From positions 18,233,545-18,297,544 of the forward strand of contig LS997566.1 of assembly GCA_000469685.2 (NCBI GenBank): DNA of 64,000 nucleotides, in the 5' to 3' direction. The stretch's first letter is position 1. Every line of letters begins with the position of its first letter. The position numbers and the translations under genes were made by a program. The stretch is from Haemonchus contortus (taxonomy: Eukaryota > Nematoda > Chromadorea > Rhabditida > Trichostrongylidae). Below the pieces are notes generated by a model, which ran no database searches, was not told the DNA's origin, and saw only the letters and a program-made list of their open reading frames with translations. Below, piece after piece: positions 22,443-33,475 of the stretch.

Positions 22443-25345
22443 TGTTCAAAAGAAGTAAGTTCAGAAATGAAAATATCTGAAAAGCTTCGCGGAAGTTCAC
22501 CACTTGAAGGCACAGTTCACGATAACTTTGGATTCTCCTTTTATTCAAAAAGCGGAAGTATAGGTTAGGAGTAGTTCAGTTAAGGAAGCAAGAAAATTCA
22601 ATTTCGAGCTAAATAAGGTTCCTCGAAAGTAAGTAAAATGAAGGTTGGACGAGATTATCATGACGGAAATAACATGGAAGGGGTATTCGGACGAGATTTC
22701 AGTTGTTGCAATTGCACGAAGAGCCGACTAATCGAGCCAAAAATGGGCGAAACTGCCTTTCACTGTCGCTGTGGGTCATGACAAGTTGTTTAACTTCCTA
22801 CACGGGTTCCCTTGTGAACGGTGCAGCGTCTAAACTCGTCCACGCACATACAGAGGCCAGTCTTCGAGCCTTCATAGCTCCCTGACTAGGCCGTTTTTCG
22901 ACGTGATGGCGTCAGATATGTTATACGTGGGGGCGTCAAATTCATTTTATGGGGATCTCAGAAACCACTTTTATCGTCAACTGAGCCTTTAACACATTGA
23001 TTTCTTCTTATCTGAGATAGTTCCCATTTTCGATCAAGCCAGCTAAGATGAGTCATAGCTACAACGGACGCAAGTTTATTGCAATGATTACTCACTACAC
23101 AATCTCTTCAGAGAAGTGTTCTGAAATCAAGGTGTGTTTGTGTGTGTGAACTTCAGACCACGCAACTCACTGGTTCAACTTTGTTTACCGAGAATTCAAT
23201 GAACTGCATAGTCACGGCCATTGTGTGCTCGTCTCACGCAACTAACGCCCGCCATATTCAGTTTGAGATGGGTTCAATGATGTATTTAAAAAAGTAGCTT
23301 TGACTACTTCCGTCCTTAGAACAACATGAAAACGCGAACTTGCGTTTTTCGCGTGAACTCAATACGTTGAATGAGCGGAAGTCCGCACGCCGATCGTTTA
23401 TCTCTATTAATTCGCTCATTCTAGGCGCCCCCATAACAACGAAAAATTCTGTCTCAAAAGAGAAGTTCCCAGAAGAGGAAGGTGTAGAGATGCTTAAGAA
23501 GAGAAGAGGAGGGTTTTATCAGGAAATATGCTTGAACAGTCAGCACCCCGGTTCCAGATGAGCACGTACCTGTGGAACTCAGGCATCACCTCAAGAATCA
23601 GACGAGGAAGTCATGCTAAGTTTGCATTGTCATTGGCACAGGTCAAGCCATAGAATTAGCCACGCGTGAATGCAAAAAGAGAGACCTACAGTCACAATAT
23701 GTGAGGGGGTGCATAAGATCTGCACACTTGAAGTTAGAAATTTTATTATAACTCTCTGTAGTAACACGGAAACTATAGAACCAAGAAGACCGTGTAGCAA
23801 GCCTGCATATAGGACGAGAGAGGCAATACATGGTCAATGGGTGTACCATAGATAGGCGCTGACACTTATAAACATCCAGAGGTTACTTCATAGACGGTTG
23901 TGAGGGGAAAATACACAATCGCCAAATAAGAGGAGCATGTACGCTGAACGGATCCTCAAGGTTGGCGACCCATAGGAAAAAAAGTAGAAGCGTGAGGAAG
24001 TACTATTGCTAGTGGGCTCAAATTATAAAATTCAGTTTGGAAGGTTCATAACTTTTCGTGAAAACACTTTCTATAAAGGAAGCTGCCCACGGGAGGGAGG
24101 GAGGAATGGAGGAATGTAGGGGAGGGGGGAAGCACATTGAAGAGAGAGAAGTTCGTTCAAGTTAGTATCCGCAATGCGATTCAGGATAGTCCGGAGAAAA
24201 CGAAAGAGAAGCAAGAGTGAGCAAAAGTTTTTAAATGAACGGATCTCGCACCGATCTAAGTGGAGGTAATAAAGTTTGCGACCTAGATCGAGCAAGATGT
24301 ACCAATGGGAAAAATTCACTCTATGAAAATAGGCTAGAGGTAGAATGCGAGACGTCAGTTCGCTTAGAATGGTTTGAGATTTGCCATAGAAGTCATTCTG
24401 AAAGCCTGTCACCTCCACAGTGGTCGAATCCCATTTAGAGAAAGATTCAGACTGGTTAAAAAAGTGCTTGGGCGAAAGATAAACCGCATCTTCCTGCATA
24501 TCCTAGGCATAGAAGGAGAACATGTTTTTTCGAATATGCTCTTGCTATTGTCATGGACCAATGGTGGCGTGTAGCCGCGCAGCACATTGTGTCAAACTTT
24601 TAAAAGTACATAAAAGTACAACTTGAATGCAAAAATCAAAATTTTGTCGGCTGCGCTTTGGGGCCATATCGGGAGCCTATATATAGTCGTAAGGTTTAGA
24701 TAAGTCACGATTTTTTACAGTCAGTGATCATTCACAAATAGTTTAGTATGAATACTTCCGAAACAGTGCGTAGCTCCTCCCTGATCATCGGAAATTTCAC
24801 TTTAAAAAAGCAAGAAAACCTATGCTGCTTGTGAAAACATGGCGCGCACCGGATTTTGAACGATTATATAACCTTTTCTTTTTACTCAAAGTACTAATTT
24901 TCAAGTTACGGGGACGTAACTTTTCTGGAGAATAGGCATATCATTTTCTGAAAATAGAAATAAACTAATGTTGGCTATTCTTCGTTTTGAAAAACCTCTG
25001 TCGTTTGAATTTGACCTATGGCCAAATTCATCCATTTCGGAGAAAGCTGGTATCAAAGTAATCAGGACGATATGAGAAACGCCATGATCTTATTGTCACA
25101 GAATGCCGGAAAATATCCGCTACTTCACGTTTCACAGACTACTTTTAATGAGAGAGAATGTCCTCTGGTTATAATTATAGCAGGCGTCGCTGCTAATAAC
25201 GTACCCTCAGGAACTTTGATGGATAGGGGACTTCAAATCGAACTTTCAAAAATTTTAGACAAATCATATTATAGAGCTCGAGGAGTTGAGTCCAACCATA
25301 TAGCACACTATATAAAAAAAGTCGTAAATCAACCTAGTTACAGAG
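22443..25345. other. No gene recognised
   Basis: About 2.9 kb without a supported exon. The plus frame 23340-23561 and both strands at 24071-24574 are open but unsupported. A purine-rich GGGA tract lies at 24091-24130. The 136-codon plus frame starting at 25018 runs into a poly-A/poly-T hairpin and is probably spurious. Confidence 0.35.
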
Positions 25346-25401
25346 AAAAAAAACGAAAAAAAAACGCGAAAACGCGTTTTTTTTTCGTGTTTTTTTTTTT
25401 T
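25346..25401. repeat. AT-rich perfect hairpin
   Basis: Arms 25354-25368 and 25373-25387 are CGAAAAAAAAACGCG and its exact complement, with a four-base AAAA loop and A/T runs extending both sides. It may be the centre of a decayed palindromic element. Confidence 0.6.
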
Positions 25402-25538
25402 GAACATTTAAGGTGGGTATTGTAATCTGCCCCTAAACGACAGTCGCAGCTGAAATATCCACACAGACTTGTGGGACCAATGTTCAGACAATGGTGCATA
25501 CGTTTGCTGAAGTTCAGCTTATTACTTACTACTGCCAG

Positions 25539-27668
25539 AAAGAAGTCTGAGTATAAAGGTAGAAAGAACGGTAGCTACATGCATGGATGAGTTCCCCAAC
25601 AGTAATTGTGATAGAGGCAATCGTGCATTTGCATTCATGTCGCTCGTTAAGGATTCTCCTAGATACTCTATCCTGGGAGCGGAATGTGATTTTGGCACTT
25701 CAATACTGAACGGGCAACGTCTATTCGCGGGAGTGCGGATAGAAAGATGGGAAAATGGGAAACCATTAATCTCACGCATCATGTGAGTATTGTGAGGATG
25801 AAGTACGACACATTACACCAAACTCAGTTGGTGTTCTGTCTTGAAGTGCTCCAAACATGACTGAGCAGAACCTCAACCTAATACTGCAAGACAGTTTTTA
25901 GCGTCACCTAGCCTAAAACCTAGGTTGCTTTATAATATTTAGGCTACGTTGACAAGTGGCAAGCGGCACACTATCACACGCATGGTTACGGATTTGAATC
26001 TAGGATCGTTATCCGCCTAAAACAATCAAGCCTGCCATCCAACCGGAGTCGGTTAATTGGTGCCACACCGATCTGGGAGGATCAAACCAGTGAATTATTC
26101 ATCGGCTGGCCACCGTATGTGATTGTTTAGACCATGTAAGCACTCAATACGTCGCTACGATTCTGAATGAAAGATGAATGCAGAGGCGCATCCTTCAGAC
26201 GGAATTGATCAACGCCTGAACACTTTATCCTTTATAGTGACAAGTATTAGAGTTGATGTATCTCTGTTTGCTCCGTTGTAATACTGTAGCTCACTCAGGT
26301 CTCGCAACGAAGAAATAAACGACTTGAGAAAAAATTATCAAGCCAAAACAATTTTAAAGGTTATGTGCCGCGGTAAGGGATGATCACAGATCGAAGTTAA
26401 CCATTATTTCATTGTGAAGGGGAAAAAAACCGCTCAGTACTTCATTGGTTGACCGAGGACATGGCGTATCCCAGAACATTGTTGATCAATATACACCGTT
26501 TCCTTTTCAAGTGAATATTAAAACTATAAGATGCGATACTACACCATACGGACCGATACCACTTCCATTTGTATGACTGATGCAGTGATCGTGAAAGAAA
26601 ACCTTTTATGAGATTTTATTCGAGAATTCCCTGGGTCTACTACGTAACCTTTTTTTTTTGCTCAGAAACTCCTATGAATGGAATCGTGAAAGAAGAGAAT
26701 TTTCCCATCCTTTTATGTGCGAAGGCGACGGTTTATTGTGGTAATATCAGGCGGCGAAAAGGCGCGTTCTCCAGTCTCCTCTTTCATGAATCAAGAGAGG
26801 GGATGAATACACTATGTTTGGCCTTGGATGGGAGGTGTTGCCCTCTAGATCTCCCGGTAATTGACGACCTTCTGAGGGCACTGCGCAACAGGACTGAATG
26901 TGAGAACCTATCCCTACAACCACTTGATCTCAGATAGAACGCGATGCCATTAATATAAAACAGGTTCTGTTTATGCTCTAAATGGCGGATGAGGGGCAAT
27001 TTACTTATCTGATTAGAAACCAGCAATACAGCTGAAAAGGACCTTTTGAAAAGGAAGGAAGCCAGAGAACTGATAATCTGAGGTAATGGTTTTCAACAGT
27101 GAAAGTGATCCGATCAAGCATAGCCCATGCTCACGGACTCTCGCAAAACTATTATCTAACAAACGCATCTTCAATATCACTTTTGATCGAGCGACTCACG
27201 TCGTTATTTTTGCTAATTATCGGAAAAGAAGCTGAACTCCGTGAAAATATATTATATTATATAGAGCTTCCGAGCATTTCACCTATTTCAAGAAGCTATC
27301 ACATCCAGAAATCTGCCATTTGAAATGCGTTGTGAGACAATCAAATTCCGCGACGGAAACACTACGGTTTTTCATTAAATAATTTACCAAGAACTTCACT
27401 TGCGTCACTAAACTCGAAAACATGTCAAAATGCAAATCTGTTACTGAATTGGGTAAGTCTTAGAAAATTCTAGAACGATATGGTAAATTTACCTTTTTTG
27501 AATATACTCATTGTTGCAGAAATAGGGCCAGAAATAGGAATGTGTGGATTATCGATCTGGCTATCACAAGGACCGGCTAAGCGGGGGAGGGTGCTGAACA
27601 CTCGGAAACAATGCGCGAGTCACTTAGGAAGAGGCGTCGACGATGAACCATTTGTCAGGCAATTATAA
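25539..27668 (+). CDS. Five-exon host gene, 3' end; product unknown
   Basis: Exons are 25539-25782, 26666-26740, 27100-27199, 27392-27452 and 27520-27668. Acceptors are TACTACTGCCAG, TTTTTTTGCTCAG, GGTTTTCAACAG, a weak TTTACCAAG and CATTGTTGCAG; donors are GTGAGT, GTAATA, GTCGTT, GTAAGT. Codon phase is preserved through all four introns, giving about 208 residues before TAA at 27666-27668. AATAAA at 27668-27673 overlaps the stop and fits a nematode poly(A) signal. Exon 25539 starts on two bases, so the 5' end is missing. Segments include DRGNRAFAFMSLVKD, NSYEWNRERREFSHPF and a basic tail, PAKRGRVLNTRKQC. No family is recognised. In exon 27100 a second frame is also open, so its reading is the least certain. 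Intron 1 contains a SINE. The gene converges on the minus-strand gene ending at 27847. Confidence 0.5.
25946..26232 (+). mobile_element. tRNA-derived SINE, copy 4, within an intron
   Basis: Plus-orientation copy with a decayed head (GACAAGTGGCAAGCGGC and GGATTTGAATC in the B-box position) but a well-preserved body (CATCGGCTGGCCACCG, GAGGCGCATCCTTCAGACGG). It ends in an ACTTTATCCTTTATAG tail. It lies in intron 1 of the plus-strand gene, in sense orientation. Confidence 0.75.
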
Positions 27669-27673
27669 TAAAC
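27668..27673 (+). terminator. Poly(A) signal AATAAA
   Basis: A canonical AATAAA begins on the last base of the TAA stop codon of the plus-strand gene. Very short 3' UTRs are usual in nematodes, so this is plausible as the processing signal. Confidence 0.45.
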
Positions 27674-27846
27674 GTCCACCGCAGGAACGGCCGCTGCCAA
27701 CATTTTCAAAAGAGCCGGCTCAGAGAAACCAGAATATCGAATAGGAAAGGAATCATGTAAACTGTTGGCAGACTACATCTAATTTCTGATACAAGAGCTT
27801 CTCTTCAGATCTGAGAAGTGACTGCGAAAAAAGGTGGTGGCTGATT

Positions 27847-29295
27847 TCAGAAACATGACATTTCAGGATATTGAACTTCCAGCTGCAACAACGAAATGTG
27901 GCACGAACCTTTAAAACAAAAATCTAACGAACCAGGAGAATTCAGGAAGCTCCTCAAATTTTGGGATCTGTATCTCTTTGGCATCGGGATCGGCGACTCC
28001 TTTGTGCAAAGACGACTTGTGGACGCAGCTGACACCATGGATTTCGCGTCATCGTAATCCATCATATCAAAATCTTTTAGGGTAGTTAAACTTGGTGAGG
28101 CATACAGCGGGCAGTTGCTATATGAGCATGATGACGACTGGATTACACTCTTCGACATGTCATCTATAGGCGGCAGAGTGTCGCATGATGAAGTGTGATG
28201 ATTGGAGCTGGCCAGACATTTGTGAAAGACATTAGATGTAGAGTGTGAGATCGGGATCTTTTCCGTTGCCGTGCGTCTGAGGGTAGAGCGAAGTGCTTTT
28301 GTTAAGGTTTCCCGCATTGAACCGCGTGAATTTGATGTTCGGACTATGATCTTCTCTCCTACTGATCCGGTGCACACACGATCCTTGCAATGAGGTGAAG
28401 GTTTTCGCTCCATACCTGAACTGTGTACGGTGGAATGCTATCGTATAAAAGAGCAATGCGAAACGGTTAACATGCAAAAACGATCTGTAAGGACGACAGT
28501 TTGAACAGAATCGACAGAAGGCACATCACATGATCAGGACGATAGCCCGAACGAAAACGAAAAAAGGCAAAACTTATGATCCGGAATAGATGGCACTTCA
28601 AAGAATGATGTATGACTCGTCTTTTGAGCATCTATGAGTGGAAAGATGTTGTTTCAGTAAAGACATATTTCCACTTGTGTTATGATGAAAGTATAAAACA
28701 AAAGGGAGCTGGACCACAAAGATCTAGAAGCAGACCACACAACATGTTGGGCATAATTAAATAAAAATGTACGCAATCGCAAGCTCCAACCGATAGGTTT
28801 TGAGTAGCTTAATCCTTCAGCTCGGTAATTTCTATGTCTAAAAAATCGTAAAAATCTTATCGTCTTCGAGTAGATAATCATGCACATTCTGGTATAGCGG
28901 CTAATCGATCTGTTCAGGCATTTACACCACAGACGACTTCGCATTAGAAGAAGGAGAGTTACCTCAACTTTTAGAAAAACAGAAACACCACAGCATGTTC
29001 GAGCAAAAGATGAGTTCTCTGTTGTTGATTCTCTTAGCTGTCCTTGAGTATGCAGTTCATATTAAGTGCTACTGGTCAGACAAATATTCCATTTTCCCCC
29101 CGATTTGTTTATGGGTAGTATAGGTATTAAGTAGATAATACCTCTAAAAAGAAGCGGAAGCTAGGCAGTTCGAATAACGCATCTGTTGAAGTAAGGATGA
29201 GCCTTTGTGGCGAACATAAAATGACGTCTGGCACGCACCTGCTTGGTGAAAACATATCATTGCGACGAGATTTTTGAAACAAGTTACATCTGCTG
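27847..29295 (-). CDS. Three-exon host gene, 3' end; Ser-rich protein of unknown function
   Basis: Exons in order are 29239-29295 (acceptor ATAACCTTCAG, donor GTGCGT), 28773-28837 (acceptor ACGATTTTTTAG, donor GTACAT) and 27847-28415 (acceptor CACAGTTCAG). Phases match at both junctions, giving 18 + 21 + 188 codons plus junction residues and a TGA at 27847-27849. The long terminal exon is the best coding interval of the window. It is rich in Ser and Thr with basic patches (TKALRSTLRRTATEK, PMPKRYRSQNLR) and an acidic stretch, DFDMMDYDDAK. It lacks transmembrane segments and looks disordered. I do not recognise it. Two GTTCGT motifs near 27906-27934 could act as donors, in which case the true 3' end differs. 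Only about 180 bp separate its stop from that of the convergent plus-strand gene. Confidence 0.55.
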
Positions 29296-30752
29296 CTGAA
29301 GGTTATCAGCAACATCGCAATAAGAGTAAGTGCAGTATCAAGGAGGAATCGCCCGCACCGTTACTCTAGGATATCATGAAGTAGGAAAATCAATATAACA
29401 AAAGAATGACCAACAGGTACGCATCGATACATCACATATAATTTCCCAGCATACAAATCAAGATAAAAGATTGCTAGAAAACGAGAATTCGAAGGACTGA
29501 CAACTCTAGCACCTAATGCGAGAACCTATTCATTGTGGTGTCCATAAAATACCACGCAAAAATGAGATGGCATCCATGAAGAATTTTTGCCTGAAGTCAA
29601 CCGCAGCACAATTACCCACTCCATGGTTGCTGTAAAGCTGCCGCTGTACAAGCATTGTTAGCAGTTTCGCTCTGCATAGCCGTATAAAACTGCAAAGCAG
29701 CTTACTCTATTATATTGACCCTAGTTTCGAAGAAGCGCTACAGAAATTTCTGGATATTCAAATACCTATTCATAATGTACTATATATTTAAATATCTATT
29801 CCACTTCGTTAATTACACGAAAATGTTAGGGTAAATCACTATTACGTATAAAAACAGATCTCATAAGAGTAAGCATTCACCATAACATCTACATGGATGC
29901 GAATGCAACCTTCTCCCTCTCGATTTCGTAGAGTCCATTCAAAAAGCAAAAGCGGTGTAGGGAACCTACCTCAACCTTTGCTATGATGTGCACGCCTACA
30001 TAATACAGATTTACCACAGTCCTTGGGAAAAAAGGGAAGGAAAAAGGCTTCCACCATATTCTTTTTCCCTGCGACTGGGTCAGTTTTCACTTTCTTCATG
30101 AAGCCTTATAAAGATCAGCTCAGCTCCTCAACCTCCACTTTATGGTGAGCAACTAAATTGAAAAAGCTTAATTTTGAAACCCCTTTTCAAGCAAAGTTCT
30201 CCCGGTTACACTTTAGCAAAAAGACTTGCCAATTACAATTAGACAGCAATCGCTGTCATTCGAACTAATCGTGGGATAGTTTGCCCACCCTGGAATAGAG
30301 CGAGAAGGATGTCATCGCTATATTGAAGGTATGCTGAACGCTTCTGTTCGATTTTTTTTTCATATGAAGAAGTATCTCAAGAATTCCAAATTTTGGATAA
30401 TAGCGACTTTCGAACTGGAAAAAGCAAAAATGAGCTGTAAGCTGAATCAGAGAATTGAATATTCTTGATAGAAAATTCATTTACTGGTTGGTCAGAGGCA
30501 TGGGAATCAAGGAGAAACTCTACCCATTACTATTTATATTAATGCTATCACCAGTTTACAGCACTTGTGATGGTACTGTAGCCATTATGTTACACGTGTT
30601 CAACAAATGCTAGGTTACTTAAGTGTTCACATGAGGGTACTCACGTGATGAATACATATATAGAGCAAAGCACCCGCTATTCACGGACAGTCTGGCTCTC
30701 TGTGATGGTGTTCGAGCCCCTATTTTTATCTCATGTGTTTTTTTTTTTGAGG
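29296..30752. other. No gene recognised
   Basis: Probably contains the 5' part of the minus-strand gene ending at 27847, but no exon could be linked. The minus frame 30265-30480 is unsupported. Confidence 0.35.
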
Positions 30753-30975
30753 GAGGAGGCGGTGTAGTGGCAAGTTGCGCACTATCTTATACGCAAGGTA
30801 ACGGGTTCGAGCCCCGGATCGATATCCGCCTAAGCAATCCATCCCCCCAGTGTCCGCTAATCTAAACGAGAATTCTCTGGGAGGATAAAATCTGAATTGA
30901 ACCTACCTGCAAAATGACCACGCATACCGTTTAAGTATTAATTATTGATAACTTCGCCGTTGTGAATGTTTTTAT
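30753..30975 (+). mobile_element. tRNA-derived SINE, copy 5 (3' truncated)
   Basis: Starts GGGAGGAGGCGGTGTAGTGG (A-box region) and has a perfect B-box-like GGGTTCGAGCCCCGG at about 30799-30813. The body decays after CTGGGAGGATAAAAT. The TTTTTTTTTTGAGGG before it may mark the insertion point. Confidence 0.75.
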
Positions 30976-31029
30976 AAGTTACGACTGCTCCAGTCTGATT
31001 TCTCCATTCCCTTCCGTCTGCGGCATTTT

Positions 31030-32760
31030 TCTGCCCTTAATTAAGCTCCGGTAAGGTCTCGACCATGCTCCGATACTCCTTCTTTAGGGCTCATCGTGGT
31101 GATTTCCGTTGAGCTCCAAAGTTCATGGCTTCTCTCGTTGGGTGTTTACGCAGTCATCTCTTAACATCTTGAGCTGGCCTGCGTCTGTTTTCATGATCAT
31201 CCTGAAGTTTTGTTTCTGATCCCAAAATGCCGCCGACCCATCTCATGTAAACATCCTCATTCCAGCATAACGACCCTGCTTCTCATGCTTCTTGCTTATG
31301 GGACAGCACTCGCCACTATAGACCATCCTAGGCTTCGTCACTGTCCGGAATATTTTCCTTTGAGCCTGCTCCAGCAGCAGTGGCCTCTTCAGGACAGCCC
31401 ACGATTGGCTTTGGTCACCACTTCGACATCTAATTCACGTTCAGCCAAAGGCCCTAGCGGCAAACATCCTGCCATTTGTGGAGCATAACCTGAAGTTCGT
31501 TCTTGCTGTCGGCTATCGGAGCGATTTTATCAGCGTGAAGGATGGTGTTTAATTTTTCACCCATGTGTACTTCGTGCAGACATCCACTATTGAAAGAAAA
31601 GGTGCGACTTAAGGCTTATCCTTGATGTGCCTCAGCAGTGACTTCTACAATTTCTTCTAAAGTTTGGCTTTGAATAGTGCGTATTATTGTCTCGGATCCA
31701 TTGCTCATGTTCACGGCAAGGAATCACCCGAATGGTTCCTATGTCATCGATTTTGAGTCAACTAATCGCTCGTACAGTTAGATTGTGGAAGAAGTCAGCC
31801 TGATTTCATGGCAGTTGAAACATTCCATCGCTTCCCTTTTCTGCTTTAAGATGTAACGATAGTACTACACCTCCCGCATATGGGACACTTACTTCAGTGG
31901 TCACAGCATTCACGAATTGGGTGGGCTACCCGGTCTAGTGATTTCCTAAAGCCTTCCATGCTTGCATCTACCAATTTTCATCTCTACCTATAAGCGAACC
32001 CCATCCTCTGACCGAAGTGAGATTGGCTAGCCTTCATGTGAATATGGGAGCTGTTCAACAATGAAATAACTCATTTAAGAGCTGATGGAACTGGTCTTCC
32101 CACCTGCGCTTGACCTCATAAGCATTCTATCTGATTTTTACGGATTTCTTTACCCCGATGTCCTGAGTAATAAATTGCCGAACTTTGGCTGACCGGGATA
32201 TAAGTTCTCTCCACCTCGATCATTGAGCTTTTCGCACAAGTCGTCCAGTACTAAACTCTTTGCCCTTGCTAAGGCAGTCTCTGCGATTTCTGCACAGCTG
32301 GGTCTTATGGATTTCGAGATTCTGCCAACGCACACGTAGTTCTTCTGTTATACGACTCCAAGCTTTATCGTTTCGATTCCATGCTACTATGTCTCTTCCG
32401 AATTCACTCGCATCTCGCTGAGGCTTCCTTTTACACACTGCAGTATAATCATTCTGCCTTCTTCCGTATTTGCTCGAGCAGCCCATAAAGAGGCAGGAAC
32501 CAGCATTCAGGATCCTATCTTTAAGGTCGTCTTTCTCGCCTCCATGTAGCTTCCACAAGCGGATCCTCCGCTCTGCTCTCATCCTTGCTCTCTTGGACAG
32601 TTGCATGACATGCTCGCTAGAGAAACCTCTACTGAAGCCAATTCTCGCCAGCCAGAACCTTGATGTATCGTTTTGAGAGGGAATCTTTTCACGAGTTGAA
32701 CGATAATCGTTTATCTCCATCCACTGCAGTAGATTACCCTCTGAGCCTGCCTTCTCGAGA
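31030..32760 (-). pseudogene. Decayed non-LTR retrotransposon (LINE) reverse transcriptase
   Basis: On the minus strand, 31465-31545 reads LHADKIAPIADSKNELQ, a mutated form of the catalytic block normally written (Y/F)ADD; the two Asp are no longer both present. Downstream, 31060-31400 translates in shifting frames into pieces such as EMRM, QLKM and RKSPR that match the C-terminal part of strongylid LINE reverse transcriptases. Upstream, the frame at 32220-32720 (LWKLHGGEKDDLKDR, AWNRNDKAWSRITEEL) probably belongs to the linker of the same ORF. Many frameshifts and stops make it inactive. The boundaries are approximate. Confidence 0.65.
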
Positions 32761-33051
32761 AGGTGCGGTGCCTAAGCGTATATTATTGCGCAGCACCACT
32801 GTTTCGTGTCCACCCTCACACCAATGATTGGACCGCTGGTTCTTTCTACAGCAAGAGAGTCTTCGTATGAGTCTGCAACTACTGAAGCTGCACCATTCCA
32901 TTTTGCGTCTTCCTCTTTTAGTAGAGCCCAACACTTTCCTCAATGTCTCTGGCCATTGTTCCTTTACAGCGTGTCTCTTGAATGCATAGGACATGAATTT
33001 CCTGCTCTTCACAGGATCAGCAACTGTTCTCGGAAGCTCCCGCATATTGGG

Positions 33052-33273
33052 TTAGTCATTGGTGCCGTTGAATACCTGGAATCCTGTTTCGTTCCAAGAT
33101 TTCTCCACCAGCCGACATGTCAACGTGGGCCTGACAGTGGTACTTATAGATTTCTTCTCGCAATTTTTTTCGCAAGGCATTTTGTTTGGCTCAGGAAATT
33201 CGAAATTGTGACATTCCTCAAGGCAGGCATGAGCCTTCACTGTCAAGTACTGGATTTCCTCCACTTCGAACAA
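33052..33273 (-). CDS. Cys-rich open frame, possibly an exon
   Basis: This 73-codon minus frame (from TTG or an exon edge) contains ACLEECHNFEF, MPCEKNCEKK and TLTCRL: five cysteines in about 35 residues, then NETGFQVFNGTND with two possible N-glycosylation sites. That composition suggests a secreted protein rather than LINE coding sequence. It lies just 5' of the decayed LINE on the same strand. No signal peptide or confirmed splice sites are visible and the family is not recognised. Confidence 0.25.
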   Translation of the reverse strand: MFEVEEIQYLTVKAHACLEECHNFEFPEPNKMPCEKNCEKKSISTTVRPTLTCRLVEKSWNETGFQVFNGTND

Positions 33274-33475
33274 GAGATCATTATCAGTGCGAAAAACAAC
33301 GAATTAAATATTTGGAAGCATAGTGCAACTAATTCGTGAGCAGCGTTCGCTCTGCTTTTGCGAAGCGACCTGCTTCAGTGAAATCGAAAATTTAGCTATA
33401 CATTTCCGATTAAAAGAACCATGCTTCAAGGGTAATGACATGTATCAAGACAAGTTCAAACAATATATTATCTAA

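Noticed and set aside
25018..25425. 136-codon plus frame MAKFIHFGES...
   Set aside because: No splice support, runs into the poly-A/poly-T hairpin and does not fit the phase of the next exon.
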